Both the position numbers and the translations under genes were made by a program. A DNA stretch of 64,000 nucleotides from Leptospira bandrabouensis. Lineage in GTDB: Bacteria > Spirochaetota > Leptospiria > Leptospirales > Leptospiraceae. Shown piece after piece: positions 28,640-39,187 of this stretch (position 1 is the first letter of the stretch; each line of letters opens with the position of its first letter). The notes beneath the pieces are model-generated. The model was not told where the DNA came from. It did not search any database and saw only the letters and a list, made by a program, of their open reading frames with translations. The stretch covers positions 372,001-436,000 of the forward strand of contig NZ_RQHT01000012.1 of the NCBI RefSeq assembly GCF_004770905.1. The letters run 5' to 3'.

Positions 28640-29830
28640 ATGTCTCTCGATCCGACAAACGAAGAAAAGGAAATTCAAGATATTGTTCATGAACTTTCAC
28701 AGGATATCGAGAAAGACAGGTTGTTTGCAAAAAAACTAAAGAAACTAGCACTTGTCTCTGCTCTGACATTTGTCGGAATCACTGTCCTTGTTCTTTGTGG
28801 GTATTTACTTTATTTAAGTCTTAGTGTTACCAAACTCGAAACTGAAGTTAAAGAAAAGGAAAGGAACTTAAGAGAATTAGAACAATCTCTTTTTTCTCTT
28901 ATGTACCAAGAGCAACTTCGGGAAGAATATGCTTTGGCGGGGGATACCGAACCCGATACAGAACTTGCCAAACAAGTGGAAGAGAACATTCAGTTTTTAA
29001 AAGAAGTCAGTCAAAACTCTAAAGGTCGAAACATCCTTCGAGGAAATGAATCTCAAAAAGAAATTGCGCTTACTTTTGATTTAGCAACGGGAGAAGAACT
29101 TCCCGTTTTATACAATTATATCAAAGAACATAAAATCAAAGTGACTCTATTTCTTTCCAACGAAAGACCTTCTGATATTAATGGTTCTTTTTTTATCCGT
29201 AATAATTTAGATTATATAAAAAAAATGGCAAAAACAGGCTCTGTGGAATTCGGAAATCACACTTGGTCCCATTTCAATTACCAAAGGTCTGTGACGGAAA
29301 CCTCATTAAAAAAGAGATTGGTCCTAGAATATTTATCCAAATCGGTTTTGGATCTACCTCGTATGGCAGAAGAGCTAAAACGTGTGGAAGATACCTTCCA
29401 TTCCCTCACCAAACAAGAGTTAAAAAAGTATTACCGACTTCCTTACGGAGCCCTTAGCCAATTGATTTTGGATGCCCACGCAAGTCTTGGTTATACCGAT
29501 CATATTATGTGGTCCAATAACTCAAAAGGATCTCTTGATTTACCTGATTATATCAGCAAACAATTCCTTTATAAAAAAACATCCAAAGGTAAAAAGGAAG
29601 TGGTTCGAAATCCCCATTACAAAACGGGCGAGGAAACTTTAACCTTTTTAGACAACTGGGAAAAAGCAGATCCGAACGGAATGAACGGTGCCATCATCCT
29701 TATGCATTTAGGTGGGCCAAGAAAATTTGATAAATTGATTTATATCCTTCCTACCTTCATTGAACGAATGAAGGAAAAAGGATATAAGTTTGTGACTTTA
29801 TCTGAAGTTTTAAATGATAAAAAGGATTAA
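28640..29830 (+). CDS. Membrane-anchored polysaccharide deacetylase-like (NodB) protein
   Basis: A 396-residue protein with one membrane segment at about residues 38-58, a coiled-coil stretch (TKLETEVKEKERNLRELE) and a NodB-type domain from about residue 135. The first motif reads LTFDLATGEE where active members usually have TFDDG. The histidine pair is intact as HTWSH, and YRLPYGA matches the third motif. Such enzymes remove acetyl groups from peptidoglycan or other polysaccharides outside the inner membrane. Loss of the second Asp may alter or abolish catalysis, though some members vary there. It follows tyrS by 73 bases. Confidence 0.75.
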   Translation: MSLDPTNEEKEIQDIVHELSQDIEKDRLFAKKLKKLALVSALTFVGITVLVLCGYLLYLSLSVTKLETEVKEKERNLRELEQSLFSLMYQEQLREEYALAGDTEPDTELAKQVEENIQFLKEVSQNSKGRNILRGNESQKEIALTFDLATGEELPVLYNYIKEHKIKVTLFLSNERPSDINGSFFIRNNLDYIKKMAKTGSVEFGNHTWSHFNYQRSVTETSLKKRLVLEYLSKSVLDLPRMAEELKRVEDTFHSLTKQELKKYYRLPYGALSQLILDAHASLGYTDHIMWSNNSKGSLDLPDYISKQFLYKKTSKGKKEVVRNPHYKTGEETLTFLDNWEKADPNGMNGAIILMHLGGPRKFDKLIYILPTFIERMKEKGYKFVTLSEVLNDKKD

Positions 29831-29997
29831 ATTTTAAATCCTACTAAAGTCTTCTATCTTTCTCTCTAAATGCAGGTTCGTACGTCTCTTTTTTTTTAGT
29901 TTTCAAAAGGTACATTCATAAACTAGATTTTTTGATTTTGATCTACTGCGCTACGGTTCTCATCCATGTTGCAGTAAATCAGAGAATCGAATTTATC

Positions 29998-32900
29998 TTA
30001 TACGTATCCTTTCTTTCTGGATTGTCTTGATTGGAATTTTGTTACTACCCAATCCTTAAACATATAAAGGTTGAGGTAAAATACCGGCACCATAATGAGT
30101 GTGATAAAGGTAGCAAAGGCAAGCCCCCATCCAAATGCTAAAGCCATAGGAACAAGGAATGGATCTTTTCCACCAATTCCATAAGCTGTAGGAAGAAGGC
30201 CAAGAACAGTTGTGACTGTCGTAAGCATAACGGCTCTTAGACGAATGCTTCCGGCTTCCACTAATAACTCAAAAGTGGATTTACTTGGATCTTCGATTCG
30301 TAACTGGTTGGCACAATCCACAAGAACAATGGAGTCATTGACGACCACCCCCGCAAGTCCGATGATTCCAAGGAAGGCAAGGAAAGAGAAAGGTTGTCCG
30401 TGGATTAAAAAAGCAAAAATCACCCCAATGACCGCAAAAGGAATGGCACTCATCACAATCAGTGGTTGGGCAAGCGAACGGAAAAGGGAGGCAAGGATCA
30501 TATAAATGATAAGAAGTCCCACAAGGAAGGCCCGGCCCAAGGAAGCCATTGATTCTTCTGTATCTTTGTTTTCTCCAGAAAAACGAACCGAATACCCAGG
30601 GTATTTTGCGATAATTCCTTCTGTAAGTTTTTTTGCTTCCATATTGACTTGTCTCGATGTCGAAATTGTTTCGTCGATATTAGAAGTTACGGTTAACAAT
30701 CGTTTGCCGTCAAGATGGTTGATGGAGGCTCGTCCTGGGTTTCTATCATAGCTTGTGAGCCTAGATACTGGAATTAAGTTTCCTGTTAGGTTATTGACAT
30801 AAACTTTGTTTAGGTGGGTTAGAGAGGAACGGTATTCTTCTGGAAAACGAACCCGCACATCCACTTCCTCATCAGCACGTTTGATTTTTGTGGAAACCGT
30901 TCCTTGTAAAGCTGTATTAATAGCAAGAGAAACCGATTGGACACTGACTCCAGCAAAAGAAGCAAGTGTTTCATCTACAGAAACTCTGATTTCATCTTTT
31001 CCTTCGTTAAAATCATCTCCAATATCGGTGACTCCATTGATTTTGGCAAGGGCGGCTTTGTATTCGGCACCAATTTTAAGTAAGGTGGCAAAATCATCAC
31101 CTTTGATTTCAATGGCCACAGGTTTTCCTACAGGAGGTCCACCTGCCAGTTTTTCAAACTCTAAATTTACGAGTTTTCCTTTTAACGGAATATATTCTTT
31201 GGGAATTTCGGACGTAGGGAGCGGGTTTTCCTCATTTTTTCCAAGATTTTCTTTGGCTAATTTTTCTTCTAAAAGTTGAAGTGCCTTTTCGTTTAACATG
31301 AATTTGGTGTTTTGTCGCACCACTTCTATGATTTTTTCTGTTGACCTCTCTCTATTGTCATCGGGGGTTAAATACACCATAACTTGTGCATAATTTTTTC
31401 CACGTTTGGTAAAAGGATCATTGGGATCTTTTTGAATGATCCCCACTCTGGAAATATAATTTTCTACTTCCCCTTCAGGAAGTTTTCCCACGGCATTTTC
31501 AATGGCTCGAATGAACCTGTCCGTTTCTTCTAGTTTGAGCCCTGTTTCTGCAGTCACTCGGACTTGAAAGGTTTCAATCGCACCAGGGAAAAGTTTGAAT
31601 TTTCCAAATTTTACTTGGATGGCGAGTGAAAATACAAATAGACCCATAAGAAGACCCACCATCTTCCAACGGTTTTTGAGAGCAAAACTAAGCAGTGGTA
31701 AATAAGTTTTTTCTTTAAACTTTATAAACCAATGAGACTCTTCTTTGACTTCTCCTTTCATATCACTTGCTTTACTCACATCATACAAGTGGGAAGGCAA
31801 CATAAAGAAGGCTTCAAAAAGGGAACTACATAATGATAAGATAACCACAAGTGGGATAGAATGGATGAATTTTCCGAAAATCCCTGTCATAAATAACATG
31901 GGTCCAAAGGCAGCAATGGTTGTTGTGACAGTCGCTGTTACGGGGGCAAGCACTTCGCTTGTTCCACGCATGGCTGCTTCAAATGGTTCTTCTCCCATTT
32001 CTAAATGGCGGTAAACGTTTTCACAAATGATGATGGCATCATCTACCAAAATCCCCACGACAATGATAAGCCCCATCATGGAGATTAAATTTAAAGTTAA
32101 TCCCATATAGTTCATGGCAACAAAGGTCATAGCGATGGAGATCGGGATTCCTAGAGCTGTCATCAGAGCCATTCTCCAGCCGAGAAAGACAAATAGAGAA
32201 GCCGTTACAAGGAATAGTCCAGATACGGCATTGGAAGTTAAAACCCCAAGTCTTCTACGTATGTATTTAGATAAATCGTTTACAAAGGCATGTTTGACGG
32301 TGCCACCAGTAGACTTTATGAACTCTTCTACCACTTTTTTGGAATCGTCTACCACAGTGATGGCATCGGCTTTTTCTCTTTTGATAACAGTTAGTGCAAT
32401 GGCAATGTCACCATTGGACTTATCTAAATATTCAGAGTCTTCAAATCCTTCTGTCACACGAGCTACATCCCGAATTCGCACGGATCTCCCAGCATCATTC
32501 GAACGAACAAAAACATTCTCAATTTCTTCTGCGGTATCAAATTCACCCACAGTGCGTACTATGATTTCTCTTGTTTTTTCGTTAATATTCCCACCAGGAA
32601 AATTAATGTTTCGTAAACGAAGTGCATTGATGACTTGTGTGGACGATAGGGAAAGTGCTCTTAGTTTGTCTGGATCTAAGTCCACTTTCATTTCCCGTTC
32701 TCTCCAACCTCGTTTGGTAATCCTTGCAACGGATGGCAGATCCTTTAGTTTTTCCTCTAAAATTTTTGCCTGGTCTCTGAGTTCTTTTGCGTTTAACAGA
32801 GGTTTACCGTCTTTTGTGGTAGAAGACAAATGAATTTCAATGACGGGTTGTCTTGCCGTTGTGATTTCTGTAACTATGGGATCATCCACATCTTCTGGCA

Positions 32901-33261
32901 AATCCTGGATCCGGTCAATGGCTGACTTTAAATCATCGACTACTTTTTGAGTATTCTTTGTATTCGGATCAATAGTGACAATGATTCCAGATCTGTTTTC
33001 TAATGAAGCCGATCGGAATTCTTTGATTCCATCTACTTCTTTAATCGCATCTTCCAAAGGTTTTGTGACTAATTTTTCAACATCGGCTGGTGCGGCACCA
33101 GGATAGATTGTTGTGACACTAACAATATCAAAGTTGATATTGGGAAATGCTTCGCGGTTCATCGTGGCAGCCGTAAATCCACCGACAAGAATGATGAGAA
33201 AGGTAAGAAGGTTTACAAATAAACTCTTCGAAAGAAAATACTGAACGATGGATGAGCCCAT
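29998..33261 (-). CDS. RND-family efflux transporter, inner-membrane subunit (HAE1/AcrB type)
   Basis: A 1087-residue pump with the RND layout of 12 membrane helices and two large periplasmic loops. The paired acids of the proton relay are present in [17 protein letters not shown], and the second half repeats the fold ([12 protein letters not shown]). The first porter domain has the [25 protein letters not shown] start typical of drug and organic-compound exporters. No membrane fusion protein or outer-membrane channel gene is adjacent, so these partners must be elsewhere. It follows def on the same strand after 24 bases, so the two may be co-transcribed. Confidence 0.93.
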   Translation of the reverse strand: MGSSIVQYFLSKSLFVNLLTFLIILVGGFTAATMNREAFPNINFDIVSVTTIYPGAAPADVEKLVTKPLEDAIKEVDGIKEFRSASLENRSGIIVTIDPNTKNTQKVVDDLKSAIDRIQDLPEDVDDPIVTEITTARQPVIEIHLSSTTKDGKPLLNAKELRDQAKILEEKLKDLPSVARITKRGWREREMKVDLDPDKLRALSLSSTQVINALRLRNINFPGGNINEKTREIIVRTVGEFDTAEEIENVFVRSNDAGRSVRIRDVARVTEGFEDSEYLDKSNGDIAIALTVIKREKADAITVVDDSKKVVEEFIKSTGGTVKHAFVNDLSKYIRRRLGVLTSNAVSGLFLVTASLFVFLGWRMALMTALGIPISIAMTFVAMNYMGLTLNLISMMGLIIVVGILVDDAIIICENVYRHLEMGEEPFEAAMRGTSEVLAPVTATVTTTIAAFGPMLFMTGIFGKFIHSIPLVVILSLCSSLFEAFFMLPSHLYDVSKASDMKGEVKEESHWFIKFKEKTYLPLLSFALKNRWKMVGLLMGLFVFSLAIQVKFGKFKLFPGAIETFQVRVTAETGLKLEETDRFIRAIENAVGKLPEGEVENYISRVGIIQKDPNDPFTKRGKNYAQVMVYLTPDDNRERSTEKIIEVVRQNTKFMLNEKALQLLEEKLAKENLGKNEENPLPTSEIPKEYIPLKGKLVNLEFEKLAGGPPVGKPVAIEIKGDDFATLLKIGAEYKAALAKINGVTDIGDDFNEGKDEIRVSVDETLASFAGVSVQSVSLAINTALQGTVSTKIKRADEEVDVRVRFPEEYRSSLTHLNKVYVNNLTGNLIPVSRLTSYDRNPGRASINHLDGKRLLTVTSNIDETISTSRQVNMEAKKLTEGIIAKYPGYSVRFSGENKDTEESMASLGRAFLVGLLIIYMILASLFRSLAQPLIVMSAIPFAVIGVIFAFLIHGQPFSFLAFLGIIGLAGVVVNDSIVLVDCANQLRIEDPSKSTFELLVEAGSIRLRAVMLTTVTTVLGLLPTAYGIGGKDPFLVPMALAFGWGLAFATFITLIMVPVFYLNLYMFKDWVVTKFQSRQSRKKGYV

Positions 33262-33285
33262 AAAACTCCTTAAGGAGAAAACTTT

Positions 33286-33825
33286 TTAATCTAACAATTT
33301 ACCTGCAGTATCAATGTCTTCGTTATAACCAAATAACTTTGTACTTTTGAGGCGATCTACATAAAGAACACCGAATAGGTGGTCGCACTCGTGTTGTAAT
33401 ACGATGGCCCTGTAACCTTCAATGATTTCTTCATGTTCCTGGAAATTTTCATCCCGCCATTTCATTTTGATTTTACTGGGTCGTTCTACAAATCCGCGCA
33501 TTCCCGGAACTGAAAGACAACCTTCCCAAAAACCTTCCCCTGGAGGAGAAAGTGGAGTAATTTCTGGATTTAAAATGATTTGGTTTGGAACTTCTGGAGT
33601 TCCTGGGTATCTTCCGTTATCATCATCCTGTCCAACAACTACTAGTTTTTTTAAAACACCAATTTGCGGTGCGGCTAAACCAACACCATCTGCATGACGC
33701 ATGGTTTCAAACATATCGCGGATCAGTTTTTTGAATTCCTTGGTTTGGATTTCGGTTTCAGTTACGTCTTCGCTTGTTTGACGGAGTAAGGGATTACCAA
33801 TCTTGAGGATTTTTCTAACAGCCAT
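33286..33825 (-). CDS. def: Peptide deformylase
   Basis: A 179-residue metalloenzyme with all three deformylase motifs: [10 protein letters not shown] near residue 49, EGCLSVPG near residue 102 and QHECDHL near residue 143. The Cys and two His bind the metal and the Glu is catalytic. It removes the formyl group from nascent proteins. A short insert ([16 protein letters not shown]) between the first two motifs agrees with the known leptospiral form. It lies between tRNA-Ala and the RND gene on the same strand. Confidence 0.96.
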   Translation of the reverse strand: MAVRKILKIGNPLLRQTSEDVTETEIQTKEFKKLIRDMFETMRHADGVGLAAPQIGVLKKLVVVGQDDDNGRYPGTPEVPNQIILNPEITPLSPPGEGFWEGCLSVPGMRGFVERPSKIKMKWRDENFQEHEEIIEGYRAIVLQHECDHLFGVLYVDRLKSTKLFGYNEDIDTAGKLLD

Positions 33826-33939
33826 AATCTAATATGGAATAGATTGAAAAAGGTCACTGATTGATCAAGTGATCTCCAATCTAAATGAAAAAGAATTTGA
33901 CAGGGGAGGCTTTGAACTGTGAAATTCCGGGAGGGATTT

Positions 33940-34012
<73 letters not shown>

Positions 34013-34087
34013 TTGTGCTAATCCAAGGTGAGTGAACGCGTTTGTCTGTCAACAGAATCCCAAAATGGCTAAGGAACCAGAGATGTT

Positions 34088-34399
34088 ATGGGACAAGATA
34101 CGGTAGAAGAACTGACTAAAAAATTGAAAATCCAATCGGATATCATCAAAGGCTATGAAAAAGTTCTTAGACTCAATGAACAAGAATTAGCCAATGCTGA
34201 TGAAATCATCCGTATGTACGAACAGATCATTGATTATTCACGTATGGAACTCCGGGAAGCGAAAGAAACTGTGCAAGCCAGTTCCATGGTATCCAATCTT
34301 AGTCGAGACGAGCTGATGTCAGCCTTCGACAAAATCAAGTCTTTGGAAGATGCTAATCGTAAACTAAGAGAAGAATCACTCAAATTTAACAAAGATTAA
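34088..34399 (+). CDS. Small coiled-coil protein
   Basis: A 103-residue protein that is nearly all helical with heptad-like spacing (VEELTKKLKIQSDIIKGYEKV, cited in part; then ELANADEIIRMYEQIIDYS). No signal peptide or known domain. It ends five bases before the start of the large phosphatase-kinase gene and is thus almost certainly its operon partner. A role in oligomerisation or as a scaffold for the GAF-PP2C-ATPase protein is an inference from position and shape. Confidence 0.7.
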   Translation: MGQDTVEELTKKLKIQSDIIKGYEKVLRLNEQELANADEIIRMYEQIIDYSRMELREAKETVQASSMVSNLSRDELMSAFDKIKSLEDANRKLREESLKFNKD

Positions 34400-34403
34400 A
34401 CCA

Positions 34404-37151
34404 TTGAAACCAAGCTCTCTTCCGCCGATCATTCGAAAACATAACGAAGGCGGATTTTACCTTTCCTCATCGTCCGAACTGGATGACTTGTACCATTTTA
34501 TCCTTGGTCAAGCAAAACGCTTAGTTTCGGCAAAATCTGCGGCTTTTTACTTCCGAAATGAAAGGGGAAACTTAAGCCGTTTGGGTTTGGTAGGTGATAA
34601 ATCGAGTGCTGGTTCAATTGCAAAACATGTTTTTAAAACCAGAAAAAGTATTTTAATTAAAAAAGGATCTCATATCAAAGATTCGGACGGACCTGTTGCC
34701 GAATCGTATATTGCCTGTTATGTGGGAGATGAGATAGGAGATTTGGCGCTCGGAGTTTTGGTTCTTGAGGGAATCAAACATTTCCAAAATTTTTCCGAAC
34801 AAGATTTAGACTTAATCAACTATTTTAGTGCCAATCTCAATGCCTTATTTAAAGACACTGTCCTTTCGGAAAGAGAACCACAATTTTTTAATTCGCTTAC
34901 TACTTCTATTCTCCTTCTTATCGATAATGCCAATATCCATAACAATAATAATCGACTGCAGTACTTTTTAGAAGAAATCATTCGGGTTGCTGTTCTCATC
35001 AACACGAGTGTGGAATTAGAACATGTTCTTGTAACGGTGATGGAATCTGCAAAATCAGTGTTTCGAACCGAAGCAAGTTCCTTACTTTTATTAGATGAAA
35101 AAAAAGAGTTCCTAAATTTTCATACGGTCACTGGGGAAAAAAGAGAAGAAGTCGCCAAAATTAAGGTCCCTGTGGGACAAGGAATTGCAGGAACTGTGGC
35201 TGTGACAAAACAGCCAATGATCATTAATGATGCACAAAACGACAACCGTGTCTTTCGTGATGTAGATAAAGCTTCTAATTTTATTACTAGAAATATTTTA
35301 GCAAGTCCCCTCATTGTGGGAGATGAGGTAATTGGCGTCATCGAAGCCATCAATACCATTGACCGAAATAATTTTAGCCAAGATGACATAGATACCTTTT
35401 TGTCCTTTTCCAGTGCTTGTGCTGTGGCCATCCAAAAAACAAGATTACTCGAAAATCTAAATGAAACAAACTTAGAACTCAAACAAAAACTTAGCACTTT
35501 GGAATCTATTTTTGATTTGGGACAAGCAGTACTCGAATCCCATGACGAATTGGGTTTGATGTCCAAAACTTTAAGTATTCTCACCAAAGAGTTGTCATGC
35601 GAAGATGCAGGAATGGTCATCATAGAGGAAAAAAACAAAAACAGAATCCAGGTGTATGCAAGACAACTCGGTATTGTTAGGGAATCATTTTTTCCAATGC
35701 AAGAGAGCCGACTTTTTTTAAGCCTTATGGAGTCAGGTCATCCGCGAATGGCCGTTGTTTCTTCACAGTTAGAGGAATCTTTTTTAGAATTAGAGTTTTA
35801 TACTTTAAAGAAAAATTTTTTGATTTTGCCGATTGCCCCTCGAGGAGGGAATTTACGTGCCGCTCTTTATGTCAGTGGAAAACAAAATGCTCATTCTTTT
35901 AATGAAACAGACCTTAGGATGTTAAAAACACTTTCTTCACCGCTGGCAAAGGCCTATGAAAACCTTCGATTAAACCAAGAAATCATTACAAAGAAATCGA
36001 TCGAAAAAGAAATCGAGATTACAAGAAAAATCCAAAATAATATTTTACCCAATTCTTTATTGCAGTCTCCCTTATTTGATTTGGGTGTGATGTCGGTTGC
36101 CGCCAAAGAAGTGTCAGGTGATTTTTACGATTTTCACTCCTTTGGGGAGGATCAGTTTTCTTTTCTCGTTGCTGATGTGTCTGGAAAAAGTTTGCCCGCT
36201 GCCATTTTTATGGCCATGTCAAGTTCTATCATTCGAACTTTGTCTCGGACTACAGATATTTCCCCATCCGAACTTTTGTTTCGGGCCAACCAATTGATTT
36301 ATGAAGATTCCCAATCCGGGATGTTTGTTACCTTGTTTCTTGTGAATTACCAAAGGCGAACGCGGACTTTAAAATTTGCCTCGGCAGGTCATAACGACCA
36401 AATTTGGATTCGTAGGGATGGAAGTTTTGAACTTTTAAAGGGTAAGGGGGCCCCGCTAGGTGTGGTGCCACAAACCAATTACCAAGGGGGAGAAATCCAA
36501 ATTGAACCCGGTGACATTTTGGTTTTTTATACGGATGGTGCCATCGAAGAGAAAAACCCCGATGAAGAAGAATATGGATTGGACCGTTTTATCGAGTTTA
36601 TTATTGCGAGACGGAAAGATTCTTCCCAAAACATAGTGGAAGCGGTATACGATGATATCCGTAAGTTTTCTCGGTCTGAAGACCAATATGATGATTTTAC
36701 GGTAATGATCCTAAAATTTGCGGAAGTAACGAGTTTTGAAATTTCAAAAGTATTTCCCGCTCATCCGGATTCAATTCCCCAGTTACGCGATTTTATTTCT
36801 GAACATTTGGAAGGGAAAATCACAAAACCCTTTGCATTCGATGATATTCTGATATCTTTGGATGAAGCAGCGACCAATATAGTCATGCACAGTTATAAGG
36901 ATACAGAACTAATCCACCCTAGTTTTGAATGTAGGTTGGAACTCCTTGGAGACAATCTCAAAGTTGTACTGATTGACGAAGGCAAACCCTTTGACAGAAA
37001 AAAAGTTCCTAAACCTTCCGTGGAAGCCAATTTAAAAGGCGAAAGGAAGGGGGGATTTGGCGTTTATCTTATGGAGACTCTGATGGACAAGGTGTCCTAC
37101 GACTTCAACGGGAAACAAAACATAACCTATTTGGAGAAAACTATTGTATGA
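34404..37151 (+). CDS. GAF-PP2C-HATPase fusion: phosphatase and anti-sigma-type kinase in one protein
   Basis: A 915-residue signalling protein starting at TTG 34404. It has an N-terminal GAF-like region (about 15-155), a clear GAF domain (about 195-350; EVAKIKVPVGQGIAG, KQPMIINDAQND), and a third GAF-like region (about 370-515). A PP2C/SpoIIE phosphatase follows with all metal motifs (SGDFYD, ADVSGKS, SAGH, YTDGAIEE, DDFT). The C-terminal RsbW-like ATPase (about 785-915) has DEAATNIVMHSY, IDEGKPFD and GGFGVYLMETLMD. In partner switching these two activities oppose each other on a STAS protein; the STAS gene overlaps this one by four bases. No sigma factor is nearby. Confidence 0.88.
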   Translation: MKPSSLPPIIRKHNEGGFYLSSSSELDDLYHFILGQAKRLVSAKSAAFYFRNERGNLSRLGLVGDKSSAGSIAKHVFKTRKSILIKKGSHIKDSDGPVAESYIACYVGDEIGDLALGVLVLEGIKHFQNFSEQDLDLINYFSANLNALFKDTVLSEREPQFFNSLTTSILLLIDNANIHNNNNRLQYFLEEIIRVAVLINTSVELEHVLVTVMESAKSVFRTEASSLLLLDEKKEFLNFHTVTGEKREEVAKIKVPVGQGIAGTVAVTKQPMIINDAQNDNRVFRDVDKASNFITRNILASPLIVGDEVIGVIEAINTIDRNNFSQDDIDTFLSFSSACAVAIQKTRLLENLNETNLELKQKLSTLESIFDLGQAVLESHDELGLMSKTLSILTKELSCEDAGMVIIEEKNKNRIQVYARQLGIVRESFFPMQESRLFLSLMESGHPRMAVVSSQLEESFLELEFYTLKKNFLILPIAPRGGNLRAALYVSGKQNAHSFNETDLRMLKTLSSPLAKAYENLRLNQEIITKKSIEKEIEITRKIQNNILPNSLLQSPLFDLGVMSVAAKEVSGDFYDFHSFGEDQFSFLVADVSGKSLPAAIFMAMSSSIIRTLSRTTDISPSELLFRANQLIYEDSQSGMFVTLFLVNYQRRTRTLKFASAGHNDQIWIRRDGSFELLKGKGAPLGVVPQTNYQGGEIQIEPGDILVFYTDGAIEEKNPDEEEYGLDRFIEFIIARRKDSSQNIVEAVYDDIRKFSRSEDQYDDFTVMILKFAEVTSFEISKVFPAHPDSIPQLRDFISEHLEGKITKPFAFDDILISLDEAATNIVMHSYKDTELIHPSFECRLELLGDNLKVVLIDEGKPFDRKKVPKPSVEANLKGERKGGFGVYLMETLMDKVSYDFNGKQNITYLEKTIV

Positions 37152-37489
37152 ACGAAGAAAAAATTGGAATCCATTCAGAAGCGGTTGGGGACAAAGTGGT
37201 TGTACATGTCCAAGGCAATTTGGATGTCCACAATACACATAAAATTGAAAAGGACTTAATGGCCCTTGTGAGTGCCGCAAGAAAACCAGTTGTTTTCAAT
37301 TTAAGTGATGTGCCTTTTATCTCTTCTGCCGGACTTCGGTTGCTCGTCACAACACTCCGTCTTTGCCAAGAACAAAAAATAAGCATTTCTATCTGTGGAT
37401 TGCAACCCGCGGTCGAAAAAGTATTCGATATCATTGGAATGCAGCAGCTATTTACAATTTATCCTGATTTGAGCTCTGCTCTGAAGTAA
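37148..37489 (+). CDS. STAS-domain anti-anti-sigma-type protein
   Basis: A 113-residue single STAS domain of the RsbV/SpoIIAA type. The phosphorylation motif is SSAGLRLL with Ser60 at the usual position. Its start overlaps the stop of the phosphatase-kinase gene by four bases, so the two are translationally coupled. It is the natural substrate of both domains of that protein. The output target of the switch is not visible in the neighbourhood. Confidence 0.9.
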   Translation: MNEEKIGIHSEAVGDKVVVHVQGNLDVHNTHKIEKDLMALVSAARKPVVFNLSDVPFISSAGLRLLVTTLRLCQEQKISISICGLQPAVEKVFDIIGMQQLFTIYPDLSSALK

Positions 37490-37535
37490 AAATCACTTTT
37501 CTAAGTGATCCTAAACAAAACATTGGAAAAAACTT

Positions 37536-39182
37536 ATGGAAACCAAGCAGTATTCCCTAAACAACCCGTTCAAAGAATCCAAGGCTCCGGAAACACAAAC
37601 CGGAATTTATGATGATGCACTCAAACTAGGAAAGGAACTCATTGAGAAACCCTTCCTTGGAGGTGGCGAAGATAGAATCCGCGTCCAACACTCCAAAAAC
37701 CGGATGACGGTTTGGGAAAGAATCAAAGTCCTAACTGACGAAGAACCTAATATCACTTATCAAAACTGGGGTCCTAATTTAGATGGAGCCTCTATTGTTA
37801 CAGGAATTTTAAATATCAAAGGTCGTGATGTGGCGGTCTACGGACACGACTTTACTCTACGTGCTGGATCCATGGATGCCACAAACGGAAGTAAACTTGC
37901 TCGCCTCATCCAAATGGCTGGAACTCATGGGATTCCACTCATCGGGATGAATGATTCGGCAGGGGCTTATGTTCCTGCAGGAGTGGGTGGACTTGACGGA
38001 TATTCAGAAGCATTTACAGCACTTCGCAAAATCAGTGGTGTCGTTCCTTCCGTCATGTTAATGTTTGGTTTTAACGCAGGTGGGGGAGCTTACCTTCCAC
38101 GCCAAGGATCCTTTATGATCCAATGTGATAATACTTTCTTCGGACTCACAGGACCTGGTGTTGTGAAGTCAGTCCTTGGGGAAGATATTTCTGCGGAGGA
38201 TTTAGGGGGACCAAAAGTACATGGCCAATCGGGTGTGGTTGACCTTGTGACAGGTGATGAGTTAGGATCACTGCGAACCGCGATTCGTCTTTTATCTTAT
38301 TTGCCAGACAATAACCATAGTTTTGCGCCGTTTTATCCAACATCAGATCCGGTTGACCGATTTATTTACGAAGAAGATATTCTTTTTAGAAAAACATTCA
38401 ATTCACCTACCGGAATGAACACTCCTTTTGACATCACACTTTATTTACAACAAATCTGTGACCATGGTGAGTTCTTTGAATTACAACCACAAAGAGCAAG
38501 AAACATCGTAACTGCCTTTGGTCGAATTGGTGGTCATGTTGTGGGTTTTCTTGCCAATAACTCTGCTGTATCCTCAGGTCAGATAGATATCGGGGCCTCT
38601 CGCAAAGGAACTCGTTTTGTTCGTTTCTGTAACTTATACAATATCCCTATGGTATTTGTAGAAGATACAACAGGATTTTTACCAGGACGTGACCAAGAAC
38701 ACAATGGGATCGTTCTCGAAGGAAGAAAACTTCTAGATTCGATCATTGACCTTCGCACTCCAAGACTCACTCTCATCATTCGTAACGCGTTTGGTGGTGC
38801 TTATGCAACGTTTAACTCCTATTTTACGGGAGCATCCATGGTGTTTGCGCTTCCTACAGCAAGGATTGCAGTTATGGGTCCAGCTGGAAAAGAGTATGTT
38901 TACAAAGATGAAATCACGAGTATTCAAAAGGAATTTTTGGCCAATGTGAAAAAGGGAATGAGTGAAAAAGAAGCGATCACCATTCGAGATTCTAAACTTT
39001 TTGAAATTGGACAACGATACGAAAAAGAACTCATGAATCCAAAAGAGGCACTTTCTCTTGGTTCCGTTTCCTCCATCATCCTACCAGGTTATACAAGAAA
39101 CGTATTATCGAAAAACTTGAATTTCCTAATGTCAAAATACAAACCGGCGGAAATGTCCGGTCCTCAAAGGGAGTTTGAATAA
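37536..39182 (+). CDS. Acyl-CoA carboxylase, carboxyltransferase (beta) subunit
   Basis: A 548-residue carboxyltransferase with two crotonase-like halves. Motifs include [22 protein letters not shown], the oxyanion region [35 protein letters not shown], and in the second half [13 protein letters not shown] and RNAFGGAY. It moves the carboxyl group from biotin to an acyl-CoA such as acetyl- or propionyl-CoA. It is followed after five bases by the biotin carboxylase subunit. Which acyl-CoA is used cannot be decided from sequence alone. Confidence 0.88.
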   Translation: METKQYSLNNPFKESKAPETQTGIYDDALKLGKELIEKPFLGGGEDRIRVQHSKNRMTVWERIKVLTDEEPNITYQNWGPNLDGASIVTGILNIKGRDVAVYGHDFTLRAGSMDATNGSKLARLIQMAGTHGIPLIGMNDSAGAYVPAGVGGLDGYSEAFTALRKISGVVPSVMLMFGFNAGGGAYLPRQGSFMIQCDNTFFGLTGPGVVKSVLGEDISAEDLGGPKVHGQSGVVDLVTGDELGSLRTAIRLLSYLPDNNHSFAPFYPTSDPVDRFIYEEDILFRKTFNSPTGMNTPFDITLYLQQICDHGEFFELQPQRARNIVTAFGRIGGHVVGFLANNSAVSSGQIDIGASRKGTRFVRFCNLYNIPMVFVEDTTGFLPGRDQEHNGIVLEGRKLLDSIIDLRTPRLTLIIRNAFGGAYATFNSYFTGASMVFALPTARIAVMGPAGKEYVYKDEITSIQKEFLANVKKGMSEKEAITIRDSKLFEIGQRYEKELMNPKEALSLGSVSSIILPGYTRNVLSKNLNFLMSKYKPAEMSGPQREFE

Positions 39183-39187
39183 TTTCC

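Noticed and set aside
32114..32833. 239-codon open frame opposite the RND gene
   Set aside because: It lies wholly antisense to a strongly conserved transporter. The translated sequence is Ser/Thr-rich and low in protein-like pattern, as expected for a shadow frame.
35120..35638. 172-codon open frame opposite the GAF region
   Set aside because: Antisense to a conserved GAF domain; Ser-rich shadow.
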